Shown here one piece after another: positions 8,175 to 17,972 of a stretch of DNA of 64,000 nucleotides. Each line of letters begins with the position of its first letter. The first letter of the stretch is position 1. This stretch comes from Acidobacteriota bacterium (lineage in GTDB: Bacteria > Acidobacteriota > Blastocatellia > Pyrinomonadales > Pyrinomonadaceae): NCBI GenBank assembly GCA_003385635.1, contig QQUY01000001.1, positions 1,527,001 through 1,591,000 of the forward strand, in the 5' to 3' direction. The position numbers and the translations under genes were made by a program. The notes under the pieces are model-generated. The model ran no database searches. It worked only from the letters and a program-made list of their open reading frames with translations, and had not been told where the DNA came from.

Positions 8175-9344
8175 ATGACAGTTAAATTAGGCATTAGCAG
8201 GCTGTTAGAGCAACCGAGCGAATTTGTTGATGATCAACGAATAGGGTTGATCTGCAATCAGGCATCTGTCAGTCCGGACTTTCAGCATGTTGCTGACCTA
8301 ATGTTTAACTCGAAGGCTCTAAAGCTCACGGCGCTTTTTGGACCTCAACACGGTATCCGCGGAGATGTGCAGGACAACATGGTAGAGACCGCGCATTCCG
8401 TGGACCCGCAGACCGGTTTGCCTGTTTTTTCGCTCTACAGTGAAACGAGAGAGCCTTCAGCGGCGATGCTGAATGAGGTTGATGCTCTGGTCTTTGATCT
8501 TCAGGATGTGGGCTGCCGGGTCTATACATTTATTTATACGATGGCGAATGCGATGCGCGCTTGTGCGAATCAAGGCAAGCGGTTCATCGTCTGCGACCGG
8601 CCAAACCCGATAGGCGGGGATTTGGTAGAAGGGGCATTGCTTGAAAAAGGGAACGAGTCATTTGTCGGGCAGTTTCCGATCCCGATGCGTCACGGTTTAA
8701 CGGTCGGAGAACTTGCAGAGTTGTTCAATCGTGAGTACGGCATCGGATGTGATCTTTCAGTTGTGAAAATGGAAGGATGGGCACGGGCGTCCGGTTACGA
8801 AGCCACGGGGTGCAGCTGGGTATTGCCATCGCCCAACATCCCTACGGTTGACACCGCGTTCGTGTTTCCGGGCACTGTCTACTTCGAAGGCACGGGAATT
8901 TCTGAGGGCCGCGGAACCACAAGGCCGTTTGAACAGGTTGGGGCACCGTACATCGATTCGGAGAAACTGGCGGCAGAGATGAACCGTATGAATCTCGAGG
9001 GTGTTTACTTCCGGCCGACGGTGTTTCTTCCAACGTTCCAGAAACACAGCGGAAGCCCTTGCGGCGGCGTGTTCTTGCATGTCACGGACAGGCGTGCGTT
9101 TCGTCCGGTCCTGACCGGGATCGCGATCTTGTCCAAGATTCTCGAGATGTATTCCGGAAAGTTCGCTTGGAAGGAGCCACCGTACGAGTATGAATACGAC
9201 CGGAATCCGTTTGACGTGATCGCCGGCACGACCCGGCTCAGGCAGATGATCGAATCAGGGATCTCTGCGGTCGATATCGCGGAGACGTGGAAAGAAGACG
9301 AAAGCGATTTTAAGCGATTGAGGGAAAATTACCTGCTTTATTGA
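8175..9344 (+). CDS. namZ: DUF1343 family exo-beta-N-acetylmuramidase (NamZ-like)
   Basis: Protein of 389 residues covering the whole DUF1343 (YbbC/NamZ) fold. Family signatures: GLICNQASV near the N-terminus, LFGPQHGIRGDVQ, FDLQDVGCRVYTFIYTM, CDRPNPIGG, MRHGLTVGELA and PSPNIPT. Characterised members (Bacillus subtilis NamZ) remove terminal MurNAc from peptidoglycan fragments. There is no signal peptide, so a cytoplasmic recycling role is more likely than wall cleavage outside. A NagZ-type hexosaminidase and a peptide-binding protein are encoded at 56.7-59.4 kb, which together suggest muropeptide salvage. No obvious Shine-Dalgarno precedes the ATG. Confidence 0.88.
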   Translation: MTVKLGISRLLEQPSEFVDDQRIGLICNQASVSPDFQHVADLMFNSKALKLTALFGPQHGIRGDVQDNMVETAHSVDPQTGLPVFSLYSETREPSAAMLNEVDALVFDLQDVGCRVYTFIYTMANAMRACANQGKRFIVCDRPNPIGGDLVEGALLEKGNESFVGQFPIPMRHGLTVGELAELFNREYGIGCDLSVVKMEGWARASGYEATGCSWVLPSPNIPTVDTAFVFPGTVYFEGTGISEGRGTTRPFEQVGAPYIDSEKLAAEMNRMNLEGVYFRPTVFLPTFQKHSGSPCGGVFLHVTDRRAFRPVLTGIAILSKILEMYSGKFAWKEPPYEYEYDRNPFDVIAGTTRLRQMIESGISAVDIAETWKEDESDFKRLRENYLLY

Positions 9345-9424
9345 GATCGAACGAGTCGAAGTGCCTGAAGCGATACTTTAGGTGTCGGCATGCAGACAGT
9401 TGATACGCAGGTTTAGGCTTTGGT

Positions 9425-9805
9425 ATGGAGAATACATTCTTGACGGGCGTGGCTGCCTGGGTAATCCCGGGAGGCGGCTATTTTGTTCAGAAGCGTTGGA
9501 TTCGCGGCGCCGTCGTCAGCGGTTCGATTTTCGCGATGTTCTTTATAGCCCTTGCAAGCGGAGGGCATTATTACCCTGGACTGAAGTTTGAGGAAGGAGC
9601 TCTACTTTATCTCCTTAATATTTTTGCTCGACTAGGGAGCGGTTTTATTGCTGGTGTAAGTTACCTGGTGGGTACGAATCCGCCCCCTGATGCCGCAGGA
9701 GCGGCAACGTTCGAATATGGAGGCAGGTTCCTGGAAGTCGCGGGGCTTTTGAACTACCTTGCGATCGTCGATTCGCTCGACCTGCTGAAAGGGAGGAAGG
9801 AATGA
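9425..9805 (+). CDS. Small multi-pass membrane protein (DUF6677-like)
   Basis: Protein of 126 residues with hydrophobic segments at about 5-15, 28-45 and 55-80, and the pattern VAAWVIPGGGYFVQKRWIRGAV, which resembles the Acidobacteria family I recall as DUF6677. It shows Gly/Pro-rich turns rather than a catalytic motif. Its stop overlaps the start of the next small membrane protein (ATGA), and recO and the LPS permease follow directly, so it belongs to one tight operon. Function unknown; the domain name is from memory and should be treated as tentative. Confidence 0.75.
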   Translation: MENTFLTGVAAWVIPGGGYFVQKRWIRGAVVSGSIFAMFFIALASGGHYYPGLKFEEGALLYLLNIFARLGSGFIAGVSYLVGTNPPPDAAGAATFEYGGRFLEVAGLLNYLAIVDSLDLLKGRKE

Positions 9806-9972
9806 TACATTTTCTTTACCTCATTACTTTCGCGCTTATTGTGTCGACCGCCTTTGGCGCCTTTCATAAGGGAGATTTGAAAGCGAGACTGATCTACGCC
9901 AGTAAACTGTTCGGACAGTTCATATTGATCAGCCTCGTGCTTGCCTGGATCTTCTATTTCATCCCCTGGTAA
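9802..9972 (+). CDS. 56-residue membrane protein
   Basis: Small ORF filling the gap between the 126-residue membrane protein and recO. It starts with ATG overlapping the previous TGA (ATGA) and is preceded by GGGAGGAAGG, a very strong ribosome site. The product has two hydrophobic helices (about residues 4-20 and 38-55) joined by a basic loop HKGDLKARLIYASK, and ends IPW. Codon use matches its neighbours and it stops 3 nt before recO. The translational coupling on both sides argues that it is real. Function unknown. Confidence 0.75.
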   Translation: MIHFLYLITFALIVSTAFGAFHKGDLKARLIYASKLFGQFILISLVLAWIFYFIPW

Positions 9973-9975
9973 GAG

Positions 9976-10731
9976 ATGGCAGTAGTTGAAACCGAAGGAT
10001 TGGTCCTCAGGACCTATGCTCTCGCCGATGCTGACAAGATCGTCGTCCTACTTACCAAGGACGACGGGCTGGTCCGTGGCGTGGCGAAGGGAGCGAAACG
10101 ACTCAAAAGTCGGTTCGGAAGCAGTCTCGAGCCATTCTCTGTTGTAAAGGTTTCGTATTTCCGAAAAGAAGAACGCGAACTTGTTTCGATCACCGGGATC
10201 GATCTGGAAAGGTCCTTTTTTTCAGTCGCATCAAATCCCTATTTTCTACAGCATTTTTCATACGCTGCGGAACTTCTGCAGTCTTTTGCACCGCCTCACG
10301 ATCCGAATGAGCGACTGTTCAACATGACGAAGGTCTGCCTTGAGACAGCGGCATACAAGCAAGAGGCGATACCTGCGATCGTCGCGTATTTCGAGATATG
10401 GCTTCTAAAGCTGGGCGGGTTCCTTCCATCCTGGGAGATGTGCTCGAATTGCGGCCGATCACCGGAGGAATCCGAGTCCGTCGGTCTACAGCCGGATTTT
10501 GGGATCGTTTGCAAGAACTGCACTGGACGCGGAGGGGGACAACCCGTTTCGCCGGCCCAGCGAGCACTGTTCCTTAGAGCACAGAAGGCCTCTCCGGAAA
10601 AGTTCATTCTGTTTGCCGACAGTCTAGAGGGTGAACTTGAAGAGGTTTCGAGAGTCTTAGGGCGAATGATCTCCCGCATTCTAAACCGCGAGATCAATAA
10701 CTCGGGTGCGAAGGTATCTGCTTCAGGTTAA
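9976..10731 (+). CDS. recO: DNA repair protein RecO
   Basis: Protein of 251 residues. The N-terminal OB fold begins with the family hallmark ETEGLVLRTYALADADKIVVLLT, followed by GVAKGAKRLKSRFGSSLEPF. A zinc-binding cluster is present as CSNCG and CKNC in the C-terminal helical domain. RecO loads RecA onto SSB-coated DNA with RecR. Its stop codon abuts the ATG of the LPS permease gene with no spacer. Confidence 0.95.
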   Translation: MAVVETEGLVLRTYALADADKIVVLLTKDDGLVRGVAKGAKRLKSRFGSSLEPFSVVKVSYFRKEERELVSITGIDLERSFFSVASNPYFLQHFSYAAELLQSFAPPHDPNERLFNMTKVCLETAAYKQEAIPAIVAYFEIWLLKLGGFLPSWEMCSNCGRSPEESESVGLQPDFGIVCKNCTGRGGGQPVSPAQRALFLRAQKASPEKFILFADSLEGELEEVSRVLGRMISRILNREINNSGAKVSASG

Positions 10732-13035
10732 ATGAGGGGTTTCAGTTTTCTAATCTCAAGATACGTACTCGCAGCTATCCTGCCGTACTTCTTTCTCACG
10801 TGGATTATTCTCAGCGTAATTTTCTTTGTCCAACAAGCCGGTCGTTTCTCCGAACTTCTTTTTGGGACTTCGATACCTGGAAGTCTGGTCTGGCAGCTCG
10901 CCATCGCACTTGTCCCGAACGTGATTGCATTTACCTGTCCGATAGCAGCCCTTGTCGGGGTCATAATCGGGATCTCGCGAATACAGGGCGATCGGGAATT
11001 GGTTGCTATGCGGGCGGCTGGGGTCGGGAATCTGCAAATCTCTGTCTTTATCGTACTTCTCGGAATCATCCTCTCATTGTTTGCGTTCTACGTTAACCTT
11101 CGTGGCGTACCTTTCGCAGCTCAGATCGTAAGGCAGGTGGCGATCCAGGCCGCGATTCTCAAGCTTGAATCGCCGGTCGAACCGGGCGTATTCAACACTG
11201 AGATAGAGGGGTTCACAGTTTACGTTAAGGGAGGTGACCTGGAGGCAGGCACCTGGCAGAAGATCTTTATCCATCAGGACGACAAAGAAAACTCACAAGT
11301 GCGTCTGATAACGGCAGAGTCAGGGCGGATCGGATACGGACAAGAGAATGAAGAAGCGGACCGCTCTGAGATCGTATTGAACGACGCGACGGTTACGACC
11401 CTTTCGGAGGGAACACAGACAAAAGTAGCCTCAGAAACGGTAGAGCTACTTCGCCTTTCGGTTGAGACCCGCCGGGGCGAGCTTATTGAGAGGCTCGCCA
11501 AGACGAGGGAATCACCGGAAGAACTAGGACTCTCCGAACTGGCAGAATATGCGAAGACTCAGGAAGGACTGGAACAGACGGAAGCCTGGCTTCTTTGGCA
11601 GCGCCGAATCATCCTTTCGATCACTCCATTGATCTTTGTCTTGCTCGGTCTGGCACTAGTTACCAAGTTCAACCGTGGGGGTCGCGGATTTGGAGCCTTG
11701 CTGTCAGTGGTCAGCCTGGTCTTCTACTATCTCATGACGCTGCTTGGGGAACAGTTGGCGCGTACGGGATCAATTTCAGTCACCACAGGCGGGCTGTTGC
11801 CGATCATGGTTAGCGGGTTCGTGATCGTATGGTTGTTCTCTACGCGCAGATTGTTCATTTCCAGAGGGCTCAACTGGCTGAAGACCTTCAGAAAACTAAT
11901 CCCGGACGGCACCCGAAAAGGGAGGTCGACCAAGAGTTCGCTGATAGACCTCACGACAGGAATTCTCGATTTCGACCTTATAACGACACTACTCAGAAAC
12001 TACGTCGCGGTCGTCGTTTTTCTTACAATCGTTTACCTCATATTTACGGCGTTTGAGCTTTGGAAATTTGCAGGAACGATCGAAAACGGAGTCCTTCTGC
12101 TGGCGGCATATCTTTTTTTCCTTATCCCGTTCATATACACACAGCTGGCGCCGACTGGGCTGATGATCGCAACCATCGCTACCTATGTCATCAAGTCCAG
12201 ACAGAACGAAATAGTTACGTGGACGGCTGCAGGGAGGAGCATCTATCGGCTTCTGGCGCCATGCTTCATCCTGATGGCAATAATCGGTGTCCTGAACTTT
12301 GGCTTTCAGGAAGTTGTAGCTACCGGTGCGAATCGCATGCAGGACTCGCTGAGAGACAGGATCAGAAGTAGAAACCGTATTGTCGACAGTGGATCGAACC
12401 TGTGGGCTTCGAATGAGAACCGCATTTTCAGATTTAATCTTCCGAATGCGTCTGATAATAATAATGACGTCGATCTTCGGGAGTTGGTAGTGTACGAATT
12501 CGGTCTGGACGATAAACGCCTGGAGGCAGTATACAAGGCGCCGGGGGCAATCTGGAGAAGAGGCGGGATCCTGCTCTCGGAGGGGGCGGAGAAACTTGAA
12601 ATATCCAAAACTGGACAAGCGAAAAAGGTCCCGCTATCAGGATTTCTATTGCGTGAAGATTACAACCCTCTAAGGGGCGTTGTGACGAAGCCCAGCCATC
12701 TTAATGTCTTTGAGACCCGGCAAAAGATAGCCAACAGTATCTCTGCTACCGAGCAGCGTTTGTATGAAGTATCGCTCCAGAAGAAGTATTCCATTCCTTT
12801 CTTGCCATTTGTAATCACGCTCTTCACCGCACCATTTGCACTAACGCTTGGCCGAAAGGGCAATGTGGTCACGATTGCATATGCGGTGGCGCTCTGGCTT
12901 GCTTTCATGGGTACAGTAAGTGTATTCGAACAATTTGGGACCGGAGGAATGCTCAGTCCTGTGCTAGCGATCTGGAGCCCTCTTCTGGTCTTCGCTACTA
13001 TCGGAATGATCTTGGTTTCAAGGGTTAGGACTTAG
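10732..13035 (+). CDS. Single-chain LptF-LptG lipopolysaccharide export permease
   Basis: Protein of 767 residues containing two complete YjgP/YjgQ permease units in tandem. Unit 1 (about 1-380) starts FLISRYVLAAILPYF, has GDRELVAMRAAGVG, a periplasmic beta-jellyroll (about 120-280) and three further helices. Unit 2 (about 412-767) starts DFDLITTLLRNYVAVV, has KSRQNEIVTWTAAGRS, a second jellyroll and a final helix triplet. LptF and LptG normally are separate ~360-residue proteins that with LptB2 extract LPS from the inner membrane. Here one chain supplies both. The joint is a basic linker around residues 380-410 (RKGRSTKSS). It lies directly behind recO. Confidence 0.92.
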   Translation: MRGFSFLISRYVLAAILPYFFLTWIILSVIFFVQQAGRFSELLFGTSIPGSLVWQLAIALVPNVIAFTCPIAALVGVIIGISRIQGDRELVAMRAAGVGNLQISVFIVLLGIILSLFAFYVNLRGVPFAAQIVRQVAIQAAILKLESPVEPGVFNTEIEGFTVYVKGGDLEAGTWQKIFIHQDDKENSQVRLITAESGRIGYGQENEEADRSEIVLNDATVTTLSEGTQTKVASETVELLRLSVETRRGELIERLAKTRESPEELGLSELAEYAKTQEGLEQTEAWLLWQRRIILSITPLIFVLLGLALVTKFNRGGRGFGALLSVVSLVFYYLMTLLGEQLARTGSISVTTGGLLPIMVSGFVIVWLFSTRRLFISRGLNWLKTFRKLIPDGTRKGRSTKSSLIDLTTGILDFDLITTLLRNYVAVVVFLTIVYLIFTAFELWKFAGTIENGVLLLAAYLFFLIPFIYTQLAPTGLMIATIATYVIKSRQNEIVTWTAAGRSIYRLLAPCFILMAIIGVLNFGFQEVVATGANRMQDSLRDRIRSRNRIVDSGSNLWASNENRIFRFNLPNASDNNNDVDLRELVVYEFGLDDKRLEAVYKAPGAIWRRGGILLSEGAEKLEISKTGQAKKVPLSGFLLREDYNPLRGVVTKPSHLNVFETRQKIANSISATEQRLYEVSLQKKYSIPFLPFVITLFTAPFALTLGRKGNVVTIAYAVALWLAFMGTVSVFEQFGTGGMLSPVLAIWSPLLVFATIGMILVSRVRT

Positions 13036-13117
13036 AAGACAGGAGTCAGGAGTCAGGAGTCAGAAGACAGGCGTCAGGAGTCAGAAGTCAGAAGTCAGAA
13101 GTCAGAAGTCAGAAGTC
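13034..13117. repeat. Heptanucleotide tandem array 1
   Basis: Twelve consecutive 7-mers in perfect register, consensus AGAAGTC/AGGAGTC with a few AGAAGAC and one AGGCGTC. The array begins inside the TAG stop codon of the LPS permease gene and ends in GGGAGC. It has no spacer-repeat architecture and is not CRISPR. Confidence 0.92.
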
Positions 13118-13157
13118 GGGAGCAATCAGAACCCGGAGCGCCAGCGACGGGCATTAC

Positions 13158-13199
13158 AGGAGTCAGAAGTCAGAAGTCAGAAGTCAGAAGTCAGAAGTC
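13158..13199. repeat. Heptanucleotide tandem array 2
   Basis: Six further 7-mers (one AGGAGTC, five AGAAGTC), followed as in array 1 by GGGAGC. The 40-bp separator contains CCCGGAGCGCCAGCGACGGG, itself bounded by CCCG and CGGG. Confidence 0.92.
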
Positions 13200-13268
13200 G
13201 GGAGCGAATTTAGGTTGTCGCAGGATATCAGGCTATATGACAATACGGTCCGAGTCCCGGAGAGACGA

Positions 13269-13306
13269 CGGAGTTTGCCCCGGGGTAAGCCGAAGGCGCA
13301 ACTCCG
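13269..13306. repeat. REP-like imperfect palindrome
   Basis: CGGAGTT (13269-13275) pairs with AACTCCG (13300-13306); the interior GCCCCGGGGTAAGCCGAAGGC can form further GC-rich pairs. Shape and composition are those of dispersed REP-type elements often mobilised by RAYT transposases; no such transposase gene is visible here. The remaining 13.2-13.45 kb has no ORF I trust. Confidence 0.5.
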
Positions 13307-13445
13307 GCCATCAGACGCCAACCAGTCTCAACAGCCGCGTTGCGGCGGAACTCGCTTTGTGTCCTTTACGAATACCTTTGAGATTTTAGCGGTTAAGCTC
13401 TTTGCATCACGTCTGCCAACTATGGCATAGACTTGCATGATGACG

Positions 13446-13485
13446 AAAAAGTAAGCCGCTGAAAACTTCTTGTTCTCAACGGCTT
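13446..13485 (-). terminator. Rho-independent terminator of ahcY
   Basis: Leftward transcript: AAGCCGTTGA, 13-nt loop, TCAGCGGCTT (10-bp stem with one G-U), then ACTTTTT. Located 26 nt after the ahcY stop. Confidence 0.8.
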
Positions 13486-13510
13486 AACTTGTTCTGATTA
13501 AAGTAGCGTC

Positions 13511-14869
<1,359 letters not shown>

Positions 14870-16030
14870 CTACATCCCGGAAGCAGCTTCGTTTGAAGCA
14901 GCTCGCCGGAGAGCCTCCGCCTTGTCGGTTCGTTCCCAGCTAAAGCCCTCGCGGCCGAAATGCCCGTAGGCTGCCGTATTTCTGTAGATCGGTTTTCGGA
15001 GTTCGAGCGTCTCTATGATCTCACCCGGTGTAAGCTTGAAATGTTCCCTCACAAGCTCCGAAAGCCTGTCTTCGTCGATCTTTCCCGTGTCGTGCGTATC
15101 AATAAGAACCGAAACCGGTTCGGCTACGCCGATCGCGTAAGCGAGCTGGACCGTGCATTTCTCCGCCAGCCCTGCCGAAACGATGTTTTTCGCTATATAA
15201 CGCGCCATATACGCTGCGGATCGGTCAACCTTCGTCGGATCTTTGCCCGAAAAAGCGCCCCCGCCGTGCGGTGCGTAACCGCCGTAAGTATCTACTATGA
15301 TCTTGCGGCCGGTTAGGCCTGCATCTCCCATCGGGCCGCCGACGACGAACCTGCCCGTAGGATTTATATGGTACTTGGTATTTTCGTCAAGAAGCTCGCC
15401 GGGTATGACCTGCTTGATGACCTTTGCCATGATGTCTTCGCGTATCTGCTCATTCGAGATCTCATCCGCGTGCTGAGACGAGATTACGACTGCGTCGACA
15501 CGGGCTGGCTTTCCATTCCTGTACTCGACTGTGACCTGTGACTTGCCGTCCGGCCTCAGATAATCAAGTGTGCCGTCCTTGCGGACCTCAGAGAGCTTAA
15601 GTGTGAGGTCGTGAGCCAGCTGTATCGGCATCGGCATGAGTTCGGGAGTTTCGTTACAGGCGAAACCAAACATAAGCCCCTGATCTCCCGCACCGCCTGT
15701 GTCGACACCCTGTGCGATATCGGGCGACTGGGTACCCACGGCGTTCAGGACACTCATCGTGTTCGAGTCATAACCGTAATGCGCATTGTTATATCCGATA
15801 TCACTGATCGTATTGCGGATGATCTTTTGGAAATCTACCTTCGCGTCAGTTGTGATCTCACCAGCGACTACGGCCAGACCGGTTGTAACCAGAGTTTCGC
15901 ACGCAACGCGACCAGTAGGGTCCTGGTCTAGGATAGCGTCCAGGATCGCGTCAGAGATCTGATCCGAGATCTTGTCCGGATGGCCTTCCGTGACCGATTC
16001 CGATGTAAAAAAGAAATGTGATTTAGCCAA
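14870..16030 (-). CDS. metK: S-adenosylmethionine synthetase
   Basis: Protein of 386 residues making SAM from methionine and ATP. Diagnostic motifs: [25 protein letters not shown], the [16 protein letters not shown] hexapeptide region, and [19 protein letters not shown]. The start codon is TTG, preceded by AGGA and a GGAG further up. Promoter TTGACG-17-TATGAT lies about 60 bp upstream. With ahcY downstream it forms the activated-methyl cycle pair; several methyltransferases in the glycan locus would draw on this SAM. Confidence 0.97.
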   Translation of the reverse strand: MAKSHFFFTSESVTEGHPDKISDQISDAILDAILDQDPTGRVACETLVTTGLAVVAGEITTDAKVDFQKIIRNTISDIGYNNAHYGYDSNTMSVLNAVGTQSPDIAQGVDTGGAGDQGLMFGFACNETPELMPMPIQLAHDLTLKLSEVRKDGTLDYLRPDGKSQVTVEYRNGKPARVDAVVISSQHADEISNEQIREDIMAKVIKQVIPGELLDENTKYHINPTGRFVVGGPMGDAGLTGRKIIVDTYGGYAPHGGGAFSGKDPTKVDRSAAYMARYIAKNIVSAGLAEKCTVQLAYAIGVAEPVSVLIDTHDTGKIDEDRLSELVREHFKLTPGEIIETLELRKPIYRNTAAYGHFGREGFSWERTDKAEALRRAASNEAASGM

Positions 16031-16091
16031 AGTTCCTATACTCCTTTACAGCCTGTACCTGAAAGGCAAGCCGGATTTGCTCAAAACAGCA

Positions 16092-16120
16092 ATCATACCG
16101 TCCAAACTCAGTTCCGTCAA
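16092..16120 (-). promoter_or_regulatory. Sigma-70-type promoter of metK
   Basis: Leftward -35 TTGACG, 17-nt spacer, -10 TATGAT: near consensus. The promoter lies within an inverted repeat TACCGT/ACGGTA (outer arms at 16096-16101 and 16120-16125), a possible repressor footprint. The ~55-nt leader shows no SAM riboswitch fold that I can recognise. Confidence 0.75.
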
Positions 16121-16216
16121 CGGTATAAACACGCCTGCTCGCGGTTCCTCAGCTGATCTCTTCACGGCATTGAACAGGTGCATCCATGAGGCGCCCTACC
16201 TCGAAGCCAAGAGTAT

Positions 16217-17320
16217 ATGTTTCCAACAGATTATGAAGCAGTCCTGGAACGGATCGACACTATCGATCCAGTTTCATACGGTCGGACAAGGAACTTTGTG
16301 GACGGCGCCGTTACAAAGCTGTCCCCATACATCTCGAGAGGGGTTATATCGACGAAGCAGGTCCTCAAGAGGACTCTCAAGCGGGGATACGATCCGCGAA
16401 AGATCAAAAAGTTCATTCAGGAGTTGGCCTGGCGGGACTACTGGCAACGGGTATGGATCAGCAAGGGCGAAGGCATCAACTCCGATCTTCGTTCACGGCA
16501 GGTCGCGGTAAATAACCTGGAAATGCCTTCGGCGCTGGTGGACGCTGAAACAGGTATAGAGGCAGTTGACAGGGATATTCGAGAACTCTATGAAACGGGG
16601 TATATGCACAATCACGTCCGGATGTACACGGCGTCAATCGCGTGCAACATAGGGCTAAGCCATTGGAAGGTCCCTGCAGGATGGATGTATTTTCATCTCC
16701 TCGACGGGGACTGGGCGAGCAACACACTTAGCTGGCAGTGGGTCGCGGGCACGAACAGTCACAAAAAGTATTTTGCCAATCAGCAGAACATCAACAGATA
16801 CTGCCACACAGAACAAGAGGATACGTTTCTAGACTTGGGCTACGACGAACTTTCAGGTACAGATGTTCCGGAACGACTCTTGTCTACGTGTTTACCGATA
16901 CTTGAGACGAAGCTTCCAGAATCAAGACCGCCGGAGATCGATCAAACGCGACCGACGTTGATCTACACCCTCTATAATCTGGATCCCATCTGGCACAAAG
17001 AACTCGATGCGAACAGGGTTCTTCTTTTCGAACCATCTCATTTCAAGGAGTATCCGGTCTCGGCGAATACCATCGATTTCGCTGTTCAATTGGCACGAAA
17101 CATCGACGGTGTTCAAATCTTTTCCGGTGAATTCTCCGAACTTCAAGATGCGGCAGGGAAGTCTGCCATCATTTTCAAAGAGCATCCGTTTGCACGGCAT
17201 TTTGCAGGAAGGGAAGAACCCAGAGACTGGATGTTCAGTCTCGACGGCTACTTTCCTTCTTTCTCTAAATTCTGGCGGGAGTGCGAACGGGAACTAACAG
17301 GCCAGGCTACCCTCTTCTGA
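16217..17320 (+). CDS. Photolyase/cryptochrome-like flavoprotein with FAD domain first
   Basis: Protein of 367 residues. Residues 1-200 are the FAD-binding half of a photolyase: LSPYISRGVIS (35-45), ELAWRDYW (69-76), TGYMHNHVRMYTAS (127-140), DGDWASNTLSWQWVAGTN (163-180). The usual N-terminal alpha/beta (antenna) domain is missing in front. Instead residues 245-367 form an alpha/beta-looking segment (LIYTLYNLDPIWH, RVLLFEPSHFKEYP, IIFKEHPF, DGYFPSFSKFWRE) with features reminiscent of photolyase N-terminal or photolyase-related proteins. I read this as a permuted or domain-swapped photolyase-like protein; similar Bacteroidetes proteins exist in my memory. DNA-repair activity is not proven by sequence. 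First gene of a three-gene unit with a flavin reductase 7 nt downstream. Confidence 0.85.
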   Translation: MFPTDYEAVLERIDTIDPVSYGRTRNFVDGAVTKLSPYISRGVISTKQVLKRTLKRGYDPRKIKKFIQELAWRDYWQRVWISKGEGINSDLRSRQVAVNNLEMPSALVDAETGIEAVDRDIRELYETGYMHNHVRMYTASIACNIGLSHWKVPAGWMYFHLLDGDWASNTLSWQWVAGTNSHKKYFANQQNINRYCHTEQEDTFLDLGYDELSGTDVPERLLSTCLPILETKLPESRPPEIDQTRPTLIYTLYNLDPIWHKELDANRVLLFEPSHFKEYPVSANTIDFAVQLARNIDGVQIFSGEFSELQDAAGKSAIIFKEHPFARHFAGREEPRDWMFSLDGYFPSFSKFWRECERELTGQATLF

Positions 17321-17327
17321 AAGCGAG

Positions 17328-17972
17328 ATGATCATCACCAGAAAAGAGCTTGGCTCGATGCACCGTATCCGTCGGCTGAATATTGTTAATTCGATAACCG
17401 GTGTGAAGCCCGCGAACCTTATCGGCACCCGTAGCCTTTCGGGCTCGGACAACGTCGCGATCTTCAGTTCCGTTGTTCACCTCGGTAGTGATCCGCCCCT
17501 TATAGGATTTGTTTCGAGACCGAAGGGCGAAGTCGCCCGGCATACGCTCGAAAACATATCGGAAACTAAAAAATTCACCATAAACCATGTCAGGACTGAT
17601 CTGGTTGCGAATGCGCACCTGACGTCTGCAAAGTTTAAAAGGGACGAATCCGAATTTGAAAAGTGCGGGATCGAAAACGAGTTCATCAACGGCTTTCATG
17701 CGCCGTTCGTTCGTCAATCAGAAGTAAAGATCGCGATGAGCCTCAAAGACCGTGTCCCGATCGAAAGCAACGGCACAGTCCTAATTATTGGGGAGGTCGA
17801 ATTTGTCTTCATTGAGCCCACGGCGCTAACAGAGGAAGGATATATCGATCTTGAATTTTCCCGATCGGCAGGTATTTCCGGCTTGAACAGCTACTATGCC
17901 CTAAAAAAACTTTCCGACTTTCCGTATGCGCGTCCGGAAAATGCTGAGGAGATACTCGAAAACGGAAGATGA
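17328..17972 (+). CDS. Flavin reductase-like (FMN-binding split barrel) protein
   Basis: Protein of 214 residues of the flavin reductase/DIM6-NTAB family. The FMN-binding stretch is visible as NLIGTRSLSGSDNVAIFSSVVHLGSDPPLIGFV followed by FTINHV and HAPF(V)RQSEVKI; the C-terminal part ends in a Pro-Tyr-Ala-Arg motif (DFPYARP). Family members reduce FMN/FAD with NAD(P)H or bind heme/FMN. It starts 7 nt after the photolyase-like gene and its stop overlaps the DUF2256 start, so it may supply reduced flavin to the photolyase-like partner (inference). Confidence 0.88.
   Translation: MIITRKELGSMHRIRRLNIVNSITGVKPANLIGTRSLSGSDNVAIFSSVVHLGSDPPLIGFVSRPKGEVARHTLENISETKKFTINHVRTDLVANAHLTSAKFKRDESEFEKCGIENEFINGFHAPFVRQSEVKIAMSLKDRVPIESNGTVLIIGEVEFVFIEPTALTEEGYIDLEFSRSAGISGLNSYYALKKLSDFPYARPENAEEILENGR

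Noticed and set aside
10732..13035. LptF-LptG fusion as a frameshift or assembly artefact
   Set aside because: The frame is open throughout 767 codons with a plausible linker and normal codon use; no stop or start remnant is seen at the junction.
13034..13199. Repeat arrays as a CRISPR locus
   Set aside because: The 7-bp units are contiguous with no spacers, and there are no cas genes.
13215..13430. 71-codon rightward ORF in the intergenic region after the LPS permease
   Set aside because: It runs through the REP-like palindrome, is basic and low-complexity, and has no ribosome site or protein-like motif.
16031..16091. SAM riboswitch in the metK leader
   Set aside because: The leader is only about 55 nt and lacks the conserved elements of the SAM-I, SAM-II or SMK folds that I could recognise.
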